A stretch of DNA of 64,000 bases, taken from NCBI RefSeq assembly GCF_029783845.1, contig NZ_LWID01000001.1:248001-312000 (forward strand). Direction: 5' to 3'. This DNA comes from Volucribacter amazonae. Its GTDB lineage: Bacteria; Pseudomonadota; Gammaproteobacteria; Enterobacterales; Pasteurellaceae. The notes under the pieces were generated by a model. The model was not told where the DNA came from. It saw nothing but the letters and a program-made list of their open reading frames with translations, and searched no databases. A program made the translations under genes and the position numbers. Positions 1 through 8,958 of the stretch are shown here, one piece after another; position 1 is the first letter of the stretch; the number at the start of each line of letters is the position of its first letter.

Positions 1-295
1 CCATTTTCCAAACACCGCCCCATACCGAGGCAGGTACAGATATGCCCAATAATTCAATACTCAATAAAGGAAAAGTCAAGGCAAAAGGCATTAAGATCAA
101 AATAGATAAAGCGATAATAGCACAACGCTGTAAGCTCCAATGATTGCCTACCGCTAGAGTATGATGACAACGTGGACATAACGCTCGTTGCTGTTTGCTT
201 AACCGCTGCGGAATTGCCACAAGTGCATCACATTCACCACAATGGGTAAATTGTTTTCTTTCTGTTTGTGGTAAAGATGATGCTGATACAGACAT
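1..295 (-). CDS. pqiA: Paraquat-inducible protein A (PqiA), N-terminal part, cut by the window edge
   Basis: The first 98 residues are visible; the gene runs off the left edge. Two CxxC pairs (residues 19-22 and 40-43) form the N-terminal zinc-ribbon typical of PqiA, followed by a hydrophobic segment from about residue 58. PqiA is an inner-membrane protein that works with the MCE-domain protein PqiB in lipid transport across the envelope; pqiB would be expected further left. A GAAGAG-like ribosome site precedes the ATG at 295. The family call is firm; the rest of the protein cannot be judged. Confidence 0.85.
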   Translation of the reverse strand, partial: MSVSASSLPQTERKQFTHCGECDALVAIPQRLSKQQRALCPRCHHTLAVGNHWSLQRCAIIALSILILMPFALTFPLLSIELLGISVPASVWGGVWKM

Positions 296-458
296 AATTC
301 TCTTCTTGGTAAAATAAAAATGTTAAGTATATGATGAAATCCTGGGCTTGGCTACTTATCTTTTTTTGCTGTTCAGAGGACAAAATACGGTGTTAATTAA
401 TATAATAATTAAGGGAATAATCGGAAAATCAATATTTTTAAGAAATTATTGCAATATT

Positions 459-508
459 TGACCGCACTTTGAATACAAAATACAGTGCTTTTAATGAAAG
501 TGCGGTCA
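459..508. terminator. Inverted DNA-uptake-sequence pair, hairpin
   Basis: TGACCGCACTTT at 459-470 and its exact complement at 497-508 are separated by 26 bases and followed by a T-rich stretch. In Pasteurellaceae such pairs often act as intrinsic terminators as well as DNA uptake signals. Here it would serve transcription reaching the gap from either side. Confidence 0.5.
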
Positions 509-578
509 GTTTTGAGATTATTTTTTCCTGTTATTTTTCCGTCTTGGCGAACGGGTTTCGCCCCCTTTTATAAAGGGA

Positions 579-686
579 ACGACTTACTTTCTTTGCTCAT
601 CAGAGGACAGATGACGGAAAACAGAGGACTGAAATAAATACGCTAATTTATTAATATTTAAAGTTAATACTGTATTCTGTCCTCTA
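579..686. repeat. Dispersed repeat bounded by AGAGGACAG-type ends, copy 1
   Basis: The block contains GACTTACTTTCTTTGCT, several AGAGGACAG words, a central ACGCTAATTTATT, and a closing CTGTCCTCT. The same series of words is found reverse-complemented at about 27431-27570. No open frame spans it. Confidence 0.6.
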
Positions 687-691
687 AACAG

Positions 692-1438
692 CTATCTTTT
701 CCTTGCCCTAACAAATAACAACGGTGGGCGGTGTTTAAGATCTTTAAATTCCTGCTGCCATTGTGGTTGATCTGCCAGCATAGGTTCGGCAATCTGTTCT
801 ATACAAAATCCTGTGGCAATTAATTGGTTCATAATTGTCGCCATTGTGCGATGATAGGTGGTAAAAGATTGTTGAAACCAATTACGATGACGTATGCCCT
901 CTTGTTGATAATGATTAAGGCGGTAAGCAATTTGTTGTTTTTGTTCGTCTTTTTGCCAACGTTCGCCTTGTTGGTGAGCGGTGGTAATGGGGTGTTCTTG
1001 AGAAAAAATCAATAAGCCGTTGGGTTTAAGTTTTCCATAAATTTGTTGAGTTAATTGGGCAAAATCTTCAATATAATGAAAAGCATAGGAACTGGTAATA
1101 ATCTCAAAATCTTGCTCGGGTAATTGAGCAAGTTGGTTCATAGATAATTGATATAAAGCAAAGTGCGGTGCGTTTTGGGCGAGATTTTTTTGTGCTTGTG
1201 CCAACATGGCTTGCGATAAATCTAGTCCAACCACAAATTTTGCCCCTCGCTGTAAATAGAGGGCAATATGTTCCCCTGTTCCACAACCAAGATCGAGCAT
1301 TTTTTTGCCTTGAATATTACCTAATAAGCCCAACATAGTGGGCTTTTCAATGATTTCATTAATGCTGATAGGGTTTTGCCGTAATTGTTGATAGCGGGCA
1401 AAAAAGCCTGCACTATCATAAACGCTTTTTTCTGTCAT
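692..1438 (-). CDS. Class I SAM-dependent methyltransferase
   Basis: 248 residues. The SAM-binding motif I, LDLGCGTGE, is at residues 48-56, followed by an acidic strand end (GLDLS) and a motif IV region (SSYAFHYI), so this is a Rossmann-fold methyltransferase of the UbiE/Methyltransf_11 type. The substrate cannot be read from sequence. It lies 3 bases downstream of tyrP on the same strand, so the two are probably cotranscribed, which does not by itself suggest a substrate. Confidence 0.8.
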   Translation of the reverse strand: MTEKSVYDSAGFFARYQQLRQNPISINEIIEKPTMLGLLGNIQGKKMLDLGCGTGEHIALYLQRGAKFVVGLDLSQAMLAQAQKNLAQNAPHFALYQLSMNQLAQLPEQDFEIITSSYAFHYIEDFAQLTQQIYGKLKPNGLLIFSQEHPITTAHQQGERWQKDEQKQQIAYRLNHYQQEGIRHRNWFQQSFTTYHRTMATIMNQLIATGFCIEQIAEPMLADQPQWQQEFKDLKHRPPLLFVRARKR

Positions 1439-1441
1439 TAT

Positions 1442-2692
1442 TTATCCTTTAAATTGTGGCAAAATACCGAGTTGATCAGCAATTTGTGCCACAATGTTTA
1501 ATATGCCAAATAAAATAATGAAATAAATCATAAAGTTACCGCCATAAACGCGATAACTGGCATTGGCATATTTTTGGCGACTTGCCTTGGCAAGTAAAGC
1601 AGGCACAATGGCTGCCCAAATGGTGGCAGCTAAGCCTGCATAGCCGATAGCAATCACAAAGCCATAGGGAAATTGTAAACTAAGCAATAATGGCGGTAAA
1701 AAGGTGATTAAGGTGGTTTTAGTTCTACCCATTAGGCTATCATCAAATTTGAGCATATCCGCAATGTAATCAAATAGCCCTAAGGTTACGCCTAAAAAAG
1801 AGCTGGCTATCGCCATATAGGCAAAGAATTTTAACACTAAACCAATATAATCCGTTTGAATATAGGTATTTAGGGCTTGTAATAACGCCGAAATATCGCC
1901 ACCTTGTGCAATCACAGGGGCAAATTCGGCTCGTGGTAAATTGCCTTGAATAGCGAGTTGCCAAAGAATGTAAATCACTAAGGCAATCCCTGTGCCAATA
2001 AAAATACTATAAGCCACACGTTTGCCATTGCGATCATAATATTTCACTAAACTTGGTACATTACCATGGAAACCGAAAGACACTAGACAAACAGGAAGTG
2101 CGGTCAAAATATAGGGTAAATATTGTTGCTCGCCTTGGGCAATATGATTAAACAAAATATCCATTTTCACATCGCTTAATAGCCCTGCGGTGGAGATAAA
2201 AAAGGAAATGACCATACCTGCGATTAATACGGTAGTGAAACGATCCACTGCTTTGGTAGAAAACCAAACAAAGAAAGCAAGGAGCAAGCAAAAAATCAGC
2301 GAGCCTGTGGTACGTCCTATTAGCCCTTGTTCTGTACTGGCAAAATATTGATTAATCAAACTTTCGGTGATACTGCCACCAGAGGTAATATAAGCATAGG
2401 TAAGAATATATAACACAAAGGCGACAGAAAGTCCGTTAATGATATTCCAACCATTACCCAGTAGATCTTTAACAATGGTGTCAAAACTTGCTCCCGTTGG
2501 GTAATGTAAGTTTGCCTCTAAAATCATTAAACCTGAGGTGGTCATACAAAACCAAGTGTAGAGCAAGACAAAAATTGAGCCAATAAACCAAATACCAGAC
2601 ATTGCGGTTGGATTAGCTAGCATACCTGCACCGACGGCAGTGCCAGCGATAATCATTGCACCACCTAACAGTGATGGAGATTTTGTTTGCAT
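1442..2692 (-). CDS. tyrP: Tyrosine-specific transport protein TyrP (HAAAP family)
   Basis: 416 residues with about eleven hydrophobic segments. The N-terminus carries the family signature (GGAMIIAGTAVGAGMLANP, residues 10-28), the sodium/proton-coupled substrate-binding loop of the hydroxy/aromatic amino acid permeases. Closest in type to TyrP, the inner-membrane tyrosine:proton symporter; tryptophan permeases of the same family (Mtr/TnaB) are the alternative. A ribosome site (AAGGAAAT) lies just before the ATG. It is the first gene of a likely two-gene transcript with the methyltransferase. Confidence 0.85.
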   Translation of the reverse strand: MQTKSPSLLGGAMIIAGTAVGAGMLANPTAMSGIWFIGSIFVLLYTWFCMTTSGLMILEANLHYPTGASFDTIVKDLLGNGWNIINGLSVAFVLYILTYAYITSGGSITESLINQYFASTEQGLIGRTTGSLIFCLLLAFFVWFSTKAVDRFTTVLIAGMVISFFISTAGLLSDVKMDILFNHIAQGEQQYLPYILTALPVCLVSFGFHGNVPSLVKYYDRNGKRVAYSIFIGTGIALVIYILWQLAIQGNLPRAEFAPVIAQGGDISALLQALNTYIQTDYIGLVLKFFAYMAIASSFLGVTLGLFDYIADMLKFDDSLMGRTKTTLITFLPPLLLSLQFPYGFVIAIGYAGLAATIWAAIVPALLAKASRQKYANASYRVYGGNFMIYFIILFGILNIVAQIADQLGILPQFKG

Positions 2693-2762
2693 AGGGATTT
2701 CCTTATTTGTTCTTTATTTCGCACTATTATAGTAGTACAAAATAAAAAGTAAATAAGCGATA

Positions 2763-3404
2763 TTAGTGATCACAAATTCTGATAAAACGTAAGGTATATT
2801 GCACAATCCAACCTACGGCGAGAGCAAATATTAACGTAGTAATACCAATAGTACCACCAAGAAAAAAACCTAAAGCACAAACAACAACTTCTATTGTAGT
2901 ACGAACAATCCCCACAGGACAACGAAAGTGGTAACAAAGTCCCACCATTAAACCATCTCTTGGGCCTGCTCCCATGTGGCAAGTGAGGTAAAGTGCTGAA
3001 CCTATGCCAAAAAGCAATACACCTAAGCCCGCATAAGCTAATTGATTTAAATATTGTTGCGGTGCAGGTAAATTATCCACTGTGAGGCTTAAGACTAATG
3101 CTATCACAATAATATTTAGAATCGTCCCCAAACCTGCTCGTAATCCTAGCGGAATCCAAAGTAACATCACAACCACACTGATCCAAAATGATGCCCAACC
3201 TATATCAATATGGGCTTGCAAGGAAATACCTTGTGCCAATACTGTCCAAGGGGAAGAACCTAAATCAGCTAATACCAATAAGCCATCACCTAATCCCATC
3301 AAGGCTAATGCACTAATCAACATTGCCAGAGGTTTAGGATCTAAAGCATAAAGATGTGCCGCTGTCCATTTTGTGGTGGGTAATACAGAATATTTTTTCG
3401 TCAT
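2763..3404 (-). CDS. YczE/YyaS/YitT-type integral membrane protein
   Basis: About 213 residues from the chosen ATG at 3404; an in-frame ATG at 3434 exists but has no ribosome site. Five or six hydrophobic segments; the glycine-rich GDGLLVLADLGSSPW and GAGPRDGLMVG motifs are the hallmark of the YczE/YyaS family of bacterial membrane proteins. Function unknown; some relatives are next to regulators of peptide or surfactin production. It stands alone between tyrP and nupC. Confidence 0.7.
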   Translation of the reverse strand: MTKKYSVLPTTKWTAAHLYALDPKPLAMLISALALMGLGDGLLVLADLGSSPWTVLAQGISLQAHIDIGWASFWISVVVMLLWIPLGLRAGLGTILNIIVIALVLSLTVDNLPAPQQYLNQLAYAGLGVLLFGIGSALYLTCHMGAGPRDGLMVGLCYHFRCPVGIVRTTIEVVVCALGFFLGGTIGITTLIFALAVGWIVQYTLRFIRICDH

Positions 3405-3577
3405 AAGCCTGTTACTTTTATTGATTAAGCACATAATAAAAGTAAACCGATAAAATCACCAATATATTTATTTTATTAGTCATATTTTTTTATCATAAAA
3501 ACCTTGTGATTGATTGCTTAGCATTGGCAAAAAAAGTAGAATGGCGCCACATTTTAAACTTCAATAGGTAATTATCT

Positions 3578-4843
3578 ATGGATACCCTAATCAGTATCGT
3601 TGGTATTTTCGTTCTTCTCGCCCTTGGGGCATTATTTTCTAATAATCGTCGAGCCATTAATTTGCGTACCGTTGGTGGTGCATTATTGATTCAAATTGCC
3701 ATAGGGGCATTAATTTTATATGTGCCTGTTGGTCGTGATGTGCTTTTAGCCATGGCAAATGGTGTCAGTGAAGTCATCGCTTATGGTAATGAAGGTATTC
3801 AATTTCTGTTTGGTGGTCTCGCCACTGATAAAGCCTTTGAGGTCTTTGGCGGTGAAGGGTTTATCTTTGCTGTTCGTGTATTACCCACCATTGTGTTTTT
3901 CTCTGCATTAATATCCTTACTCTACTATATCGGCGTGATGCAATGGATCATCAAAATTATTGGTGGCGCATTACAAAAAGCACTTGGCACATCAAAATCT
4001 GAATCCATGTCTGCCGCCGCAAATATTTTTGTGGGACAAACCGAAGCCCCTTTAGTGGTTAAACCTTTTATTAGTAAAATGACGGAATCTGAACTATTTG
4101 CCATTATGTGTGGGGGCTTAGCCTCTATTGCAGGATCAGTGATGGCTGGCTATGCAAGTATGGGTGTACCACTTACTTATTTAATTGCCGCATCATTTAT
4201 GGCAGCGCCAGCGGGATTATTATTTGCGAAATTAATGTATCCACAAACCCAAATTTTCAATGATGATATTCAAAAAGTGGAATTAGAAAAACCTGCTAAT
4301 ATTTTAGATGCCGCTGCTTCTGGTGCTTCAGCAGGTATGCAATTAGCCCTTAATGTAGGGGCAATGTTATTGGCTTTTGTTGCCTTAATCGCCTTACTTA
4401 ATGGTATATTAGGCGGTGTAGGAAGCTGGTTCAATTACCCACAATTATCCTTAGGTTTAATCCTTGGTTGGATTTTCAAACCCCTTGCTTGGATCATTGG
4501 TGTTCCTTGGTCAGAGGCTGAAATTGCAGGGCAACTTATTGGTACTAAATTAGCCATTAATGAATTTGTAGGCTACCTTGAGTTTTCTAAATATTTATCG
4601 CCAGAAGCCCCTGTGTTATTAAGCGATAAAACTAAAGCCATTATTACCTTTGCGCTTTGTGGTTTTGCCAACTTTAGCTCAATCGCCATTCTTATCGGCG
4701 GATTAGGCGGAATGGCTCCAAATCGTCGTGGCGATATTGCTCGCTTGGGGATCAAAGCGGTGATTGCAGGTTCTTTAGCCAATTTAATGAGTGCAACCAT
4801 TGCAGGCTTATTTATTGAATTAAGTGGCTCTGCCTTAGTCTAA
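3578..4843 (+). CDS. nupC: Concentrative nucleoside transporter NupC
   Basis: 421 residues, many hydrophobic segments, CNT family. The motif around residues 145-160 (AAANIFVGQTEAPL) with its conserved GQTEAP, and the C-terminal NEFVGY plus FALCGFANFSSI, are the nucleoside and sodium/proton binding motifs of NupC. It imports nucleosides across the inner membrane and sits directly before deoB and deoD, so uptake and breakdown of nucleosides are encoded together. A hairpin follows it, so part of the transcription probably stops before deoB. Confidence 0.92.
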   Translation: MDTLISIVGIFVLLALGALFSNNRRAINLRTVGGALLIQIAIGALILYVPVGRDVLLAMANGVSEVIAYGNEGIQFLFGGLATDKAFEVFGGEGFIFAVRVLPTIVFFSALISLLYYIGVMQWIIKIIGGALQKALGTSKSESMSAAANIFVGQTEAPLVVKPFISKMTESELFAIMCGGLASIAGSVMAGYASMGVPLTYLIAASFMAAPAGLLFAKLMYPQTQIFNDDIQKVELEKPANILDAAASGASAGMQLALNVGAMLLAFVALIALLNGILGGVGSWFNYPQLSLGLILGWIFKPLAWIIGVPWSEAEIAGQLIGTKLAINEFVGYLEFSKYLSPEAPVLLSDKTKAIITFALCGFANFSSIAILIGGLGGMAPNRRGDIARLGIKAVIAGSLANLMSATIAGLFIELSGSALV

Positions 4844-4875
4844 AGATAAAGTGCGGTCAATTTTGATAAAATTTT

Positions 4876-4900
4876 ACACCACGCCTAGCGTGGTGTTGTT
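4876..4900 (+). terminator. Hairpin after nupC
   Basis: Perfect 8-bp stem (ACACCACG at 4876-4883 with CGTGGTGT at 4889-4896), loop of 5, then TGTTCTATT. The T tract is poor, so it is a weak terminator or attenuator between nupC and deoB. Confidence 0.6.
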
Positions 4901-4912
4901 CTATTTAAGCTA

Positions 4913-4928
4913 ACGAAAACGTTTGCGT
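4913..4928. promoter_or_regulatory. PurR/LacI-type operator in the deoB leader
   Basis: The 16-mer ACGAAAACGTTTGCGT, read on the minus strand as ACGCAAACGTTTTCGT, matches the purine repressor consensus ANGCAANCGNTTNCNT at every defined position. It ends just before the deoB ribosome site. PurR is the simplest reader; RbsR or CytR, related LacI-family proteins with AACGTT-centred sites, are alternatives. Confidence 0.6.
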
Positions 4929-4939
4929 AGGAGGAGAAT

Positions 4940-6157
4940 ATGAAACGTGTATTTGTCATGATGCTAGATTCATTCGGTATCGGTTACGCTGATGACGCAG
5001 AAAAGTTTGGCGATAAAGGTTCAAACACCTTAGGACATATCGCTGAACAATGCTTTGCAGGACAAGCTGAGCAAAACCGCTCAGGGGCATTACAATTACC
5101 CCATTTAGAAAAATTAGGCTTAGGACTTGCCGCTCAACAATCTCGAGGTTTACCCGCAGGCTTCAACCCTAATCCTGAGTTAATAGGGGGCTATGCCTAT
5201 GCCAAGGAAATTTCCTCAGGCAAAGATACTCCCTCTGGACATTGGGAAATTGCGGGTGTGCCTGTTTTATTTGATTGGGGATATTTTCCTCAGCAACAAA
5301 ATAGCTTTCCAGAAGAACTGTTGCAACGTATCGTAGCAAAATCGGGGATCTCTGGCTATCTTGGTAATTGCCATTCTTCTGGTACAGTCATTCTAGATCA
5401 ACTTGGCGAGCAACATATGCAAACGGGCAAACCGATTTTTTATACTTCGGCGGATTCCGTATTCCAAATTGCCTGCCACGAAAAAACCTTTGGTTTAGAA
5501 AAACTCTACGAGCTTTGTCAAATTGTGAGAGAAGAATTAGCGGATTACAATATTGGGCGTGTTATTGCTCGCCCATTTATCGGAGAAAAAGCTGGCGAGT
5601 TTCAACGTACAGGTAACCGCAAAGATTATTCCATTGAACCACCTTCAGCAACGGTATTACAAAAATTAGTGCAAGAAAAAGAAGGGGAAGTAGTTTCTAT
5701 TGGTAAAATTGCAGATATTTATGCTCATACGGGAATAACGAAAAAGGTAAAAGCCACAGGATTAGCGGAACTATTTGATAAAACTTTAGAAGAAGTACAA
5801 AAAGCAGGTGACAATACAATCGTCTTTACCAATTTTGTCAACTTTGATTCCGATTATGGCCATCGCCGTGATGTGTCAGGCTATGCCGCTGCCTTAGAAT
5901 ATTTCGATCAACGTCTTCCTGAATTATTGGCTTTAATTCAAGATCAAGATTTATTAATTATTACCGCAGACCATGGCTGCGACCCTACTTGGCAAGGAAC
6001 AGATCATACCAGAGAGCATATTCCTGTGTTATTATATGGGGCGAATGTGCCTAAACAATTCTTGGGGAAACGAGAAACCTTTGCTGATGTTGGACAGACT
6101 ATCGCAAGCTATTTTCATTTATCGCCAATGGATTACGGAAAAAATATTTTAGATTAA
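4940..6157 (+). CDS. deoB: Phosphopentomutase DeoB
   Basis: 405 residues, the usual length. Alkaline-phosphatase-like metalloenzyme: metal-binding DSFG at residues 10-13, and the C-terminal TADHGCDPT and DHTREHIPV that hold the second metal site. It converts (deoxy)ribose 1-phosphate to the 5-phosphate after nucleoside phosphorolysis. A strong ribosome site (GGAGGAG) precedes the ATG. deoD follows after 22 bases, so the two form an operon, with a PurR-type operator overlapping the leader. Confidence 0.95.
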   Translation: MKRVFVMMLDSFGIGYADDAEKFGDKGSNTLGHIAEQCFAGQAEQNRSGALQLPHLEKLGLGLAAQQSRGLPAGFNPNPELIGGYAYAKEISSGKDTPSGHWEIAGVPVLFDWGYFPQQQNSFPEELLQRIVAKSGISGYLGNCHSSGTVILDQLGEQHMQTGKPIFYTSADSVFQIACHEKTFGLEKLYELCQIVREELADYNIGRVIARPFIGEKAGEFQRTGNRKDYSIEPPSATVLQKLVQEKEGEVVSIGKIADIYAHTGITKKVKATGLAELFDKTLEEVQKAGDNTIVFTNFVNFDSDYGHRRDVSGYAAALEYFDQRLPELLALIQDQDLLIITADHGCDPTWQGTDHTREHIPVLLYGANVPKQFLGKRETFADVGQTIASYFHLSPMDYGKNILD

Positions 6158-6179
6158 CTGACAAAATAAGGATAAAAAA

Positions 6180-6896
6180 ATGACTCCACATATTAATGCA
6201 CCTGCTGGTGCTTTCGCTGATGTTGTATTAATGCCGGGCGATCCATTGCGTGCCAAATATATCGCCGAAACCTTTTTACAAGATGCCAAAGAAGTCACTA
6301 ATGTACGTAATATGCTAGGCTATACTGGCACTTATAAAGGCAGAAAAATCTCTGTTATGGGGCATGGTATGGGTATCCCTTCTTGCTCTATTTATGCCAA
6401 AGAATTAATTACCGAATATGGCGTGAAAAAAATTATTCGTGTAGGTTCTTGTGGTGCGGTGCGTAGCGATGTCAAGATCCGCGATATTATCATTGGCTTA
6501 GGGGCTTGTACTGATTCTAAAGTAAATCGTATTCGCTTTAAAGATAATGATTTTGCTGCTATCGCTGACTTCGCAATGACCTCGGCGGCAGTGCAAGCAG
6601 CACAAGAGAAAAAGATTAATGTACGCGTGGGCAATCTTTTTTCTGCGGATTTATTCTATACCCCTGATGTTGAAATGTTTGATGTGATGGAAAAATATGG
6701 CATTTTAGGCGTAGAAATGGAAGCTGCAGGGATCTATGGTGTTGCCGCAGAATTTGGTGCTAAAGCGTTGTCTATTTGTACCGTTTCTGATCATATTCGT
6801 ACTGGCGAACAAACCTCCGCCGAAGAACGTCAATTAACCTTTAACGAAATGATTGAAATTGCTTTAGAATCGGTATTAATTGGCGATAACCAATAA
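6180..6896 (+). CDS. deoD: Purine nucleoside phosphorylase DeoD
   Basis: 238 residues, hexameric bacterial PNP type. Seen: phosphate-binding GDPLRAK (residues 20-26), RVGSCGA (phosphate/ribose loop), EMEAAG (purine/ribose site) and the catalytic aspartate in CTVSDHI. It splits purine (deoxy)nucleosides with phosphate; the sugar phosphate goes to DeoB encoded just upstream. A terminator follows at 6937. Confidence 0.96.
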   Translation: MTPHINAPAGAFADVVLMPGDPLRAKYIAETFLQDAKEVTNVRNMLGYTGTYKGRKISVMGHGMGIPSCSIYAKELITEYGVKKIIRVGSCGAVRSDVKIRDIIIGLGACTDSKVNRIRFKDNDFAAIADFAMTSAAVQAAQEKKINVRVGNLFSADLFYTPDVEMFDVMEKYGILGVEMEAAGIYGVAAEFGAKALSICTVSDHIRTGEQTSAEERQLTFNEMIEIALESVLIGDNQ

Positions 6897-6936
6897 ATTA
6901 AGTGCGGTACGTTTTTAAATTTTTTTGTATCATACT

Positions 6937-6968
6937 CTTACCTACTTTATGTAGGTAAGATTTTTTTA
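6937..6968 (+). terminator. Intrinsic terminator after deoD
   Basis: Perfect 9-bp stem CTTACCTAC/GTAGGTAAG with a 5-base loop, followed by ATTTTTTTA. An uptake sequence lies just upstream at about 6900. Confidence 0.85.
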
Positions 6969-7085
6969 TGCGTTATATCCTTGTTTTAATTTAAGACAAA
7001 GATTAATAATTTATTAAGTTTTAACCATTATCATTATGGTAAGGCATATAAGAAACCATAACAAAATAAAGAGGGAAAATTTAAG

Positions 7086-7934
7086 GTGAATTTTATTGGA
7101 AAATTATTAGGTTTTATTGTGGGATACCGCTTTGGCGGTTTTTTCGGTGCAATTTTTGGGGCGATTTTAGGGCATTTAGCGGATAAAAAGATTTATGAAT
7201 TAGGCTCTGTCAGCTCCAGTTTTTTCCCAAAACCCCTTACTCGCCAATCGCTCTTTATGCAATCTACCTTTGCAGTATTAGGGCATTTAAGTAAAGCCAA
7301 AGGGCGTGTAACCGAAAACGATATTCAGCTCGCCACCAATTTAATGGCACAGATGCAACTTGATGATGCAAACCGCAAACTCGCTCAACAAGCCTTTAAT
7401 CGTGGTAAACAAGCGGATTTCCCTATTCGCCAAGTTATACGTGAATTTCGTGTCGCTTGCGGACAACGTGGCGATTTGTTGCGTATGTTCTTAGAAATTC
7501 AGGTGCAAGCCGCTTTTGCCGATGCCCATTTACACGATAACGAAAAAGATGTCTTATTTGTGGTGGCGGAAGAATTAGGGCTATCTCGCTTACAATTTGA
7601 GCGTATGTTAGCCATGGTCTATGCCTCACAACAATTTGCTCGTGGTGGTTATTATCAACAACATCGCCATCATCAACAAAACCAACAAGGCTATCAGCAA
7701 CATCAATATCAACAGGGAGCAACCCTTGAACACGCTTATCAAGTCTTAGGGGTAACCGCACAAGATGATCAAAAAACCGTTAAACGGGCTTATCGCCGTT
7801 TAATGAATGAACACCACCCTGACAAATTGGTTTCTAAAGGTTTACCAGAAGAAATGATGGAAATGGCAAAAGAAAAAGCCCAACAAATTCAAGCCGCTTA
7901 TGATTTAATTTGCAAAAGCAAAGGTTGGAAATAA
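7086..7934 (+). CDS. djlA: Co-chaperone DjlA
   Basis: 282 residues from a GTG start with GAGGGAAA upstream. Order: an N-terminal glycine-rich membrane anchor (about residues 5-33), a TerB-like helical domain (about 50-180), a glutamine/histidine-rich linker (about 195-215), and a C-terminal J domain with HPD in NEHHPDKL. This is the architecture of DjlA, an inner-membrane J protein that stimulates DnaK and modulates envelope stress signalling. dusC starts 8 bases after its stop. Confidence 0.92.
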   Translation: MNFIGKLLGFIVGYRFGGFFGAIFGAILGHLADKKIYELGSVSSSFFPKPLTRQSLFMQSTFAVLGHLSKAKGRVTENDIQLATNLMAQMQLDDANRKLAQQAFNRGKQADFPIRQVIREFRVACGQRGDLLRMFLEIQVQAAFADAHLHDNEKDVLFVVAEELGLSRLQFERMLAMVYASQQFARGGYYQQHRHHQQNQQGYQQHQYQQGATLEHAYQVLGVTAQDDQKTVKRAYRRLMNEHHPDKLVSKGLPEEMMEMAKEKAQQIQAAYDLICKSKGWK

Positions 7935-7942
7935 ATTTTGCT

Positions 7943-8896
7943 ATGCGTATTATTCTCGCCCCCATGCAAGGGGTTTTGGATCCCCTTGTACGCCAATTAT
8001 TAACTGCCATTAATCAATACGATCTGTGCATTTCTGAATTTGTCCGTGTAGTGGATCAACGCTTGCCCAGTAAGGTGTTCTATCGTCTTTGTCCAGAATT
8101 AGCCAATCAAGGTTTTACCCCCTCTGGCACGCCTGTACGTGTGCAATTACTGGGGCAATATCCTCAATGGTTGGCAGAAAATGCCGAACACGCTATTGAA
8201 CTAGGGTCTCAAGGTATTGATTTAAATTGTGGTTGTCCCTCAAAAACCGTAAACGGTAGCCAAGGTGGGGCAAGTCTGCTCAAACAGCCTGAATTAATTT
8301 ATCAAGCGACCAAAGCCATTCGCCAAGCTGTACCGCAAGAACAGGTGGTGAGCGTCAAAGTACGACTAGGTTGGGATAGTGCAGATTTTGCTTGGGAAAT
8401 CGCCGATGCGGTACAACAAGGTGGTGCAAATGAAATTACTATTCATGCTAGAACCAAAACGGACGGTTATCGAGCCGATCGAATAAATTGGCATAAAATC
8501 CAGCAAATTCGTGAAAAACTACAAATCCCCGTTATTGCTAATGGCGAAATTTGGGATTGGGACTCGGCACAACGTTGCCAACAAATCACAGGTTGCCAAG
8601 ATTTAATGATTGGGCGTGGTGCATTGAATATTCCTAATTTGAGCTTAGTGATTAAATATCAACAAACTAAAGCCTCATGGTGTGAAGTGATGCAATTATT
8701 ACAACGATATGCTTATTTACACAACCCTTATGATACAGGTTTTTATCACATTGCACGTATTAAACAATGGCTTCAATATTTAAAACAAGTTTACCCTGAA
8801 GCCAATGAACTCTTTCAGCAAATAAAAACCTATCAGCAGGTTGATCAACTCAAACACTGTATTGACCAACAGCTCAACAACGCTAGCCTTTTCTAA
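7943..8896 (+). CDS. dusC: tRNA-dihydrouridine(16) synthase DusC
   Basis: 317 residues from the ATG at 7943, eight bases after djlA; an upstream TTG-initiated extension overlaps djlA and was not used. The N-terminus RIILAPMQGV is the FMN-binding start of Dus proteins; LNCGCPSK holds the catalytic cysteine, and IHARTK and IANGEIWD the later FMN sites. It reduces a uridine in the tRNA D-loop. The DusC rather than DusA/B assignment rests on overall similarity (MQGVLDPLVR start) and is likely. No strong ribosome site, suggesting translational coupling to djlA. Confidence 0.88.
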   Translation: MRIILAPMQGVLDPLVRQLLTAINQYDLCISEFVRVVDQRLPSKVFYRLCPELANQGFTPSGTPVRVQLLGQYPQWLAENAEHAIELGSQGIDLNCGCPSKTVNGSQGGASLLKQPELIYQATKAIRQAVPQEQVVSVKVRLGWDSADFAWEIADAVQQGGANEITIHARTKTDGYRADRINWHKIQQIREKLQIPVIANGEIWDWDSAQRCQQITGCQDLMIGRGALNIPNLSLVIKYQQTKASWCEVMQLLQRYAYLHNPYDTGFYHIARIKQWLQYLKQVYPEANELFQQIKTYQQVDQLKHCIDQQLNNASLF

Positions 8897-8944
8897 AATA
8901 AGGCAAGGCAAACACTGTGTTATTTCAAAGAAGAACGGCTATAA
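8892..8944. repeat. Internally deleted Correia-like element
   Basis: AAAATAAGGCAAGGCA ... ACTGTGTTATTTCAAAGAAGAACGGCTATA keeps both arms of the 106-bp element family but lacks the internal GACAGTAC core. It abuts a full copy at 8959. Confidence 0.55.
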
Positions 8945-8958
8945 AAGCCATGGACTAA

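Larger units (their letters stand above)
296..691. other. 396-bp intergenic region with an inverted uptake-sequence pair and a dispersed repeat
   Basis: No convincing gene. It holds a perfect 12-bp inverted pair of uptake sequences (459-470 and 497-508) that can form a terminator-like hairpin, and one copy of the AGAGGACAG-bounded repeat (about 579-686) whose second copy lies in opposite orientation near 27431-27570. Confidence 0.7.

Noticed and set aside
824..1015. 63-codon plus-strand frame inside the methyltransferase gene
   Set aside because: Antisense shadow; the minus-strand frame has a clear SAM motif and full length.
7435..7761. 108-codon minus-strand frame within djlA
   Set aside because: Antisense to well-supported djlA; composition mirrors the His/Gln-rich linker.
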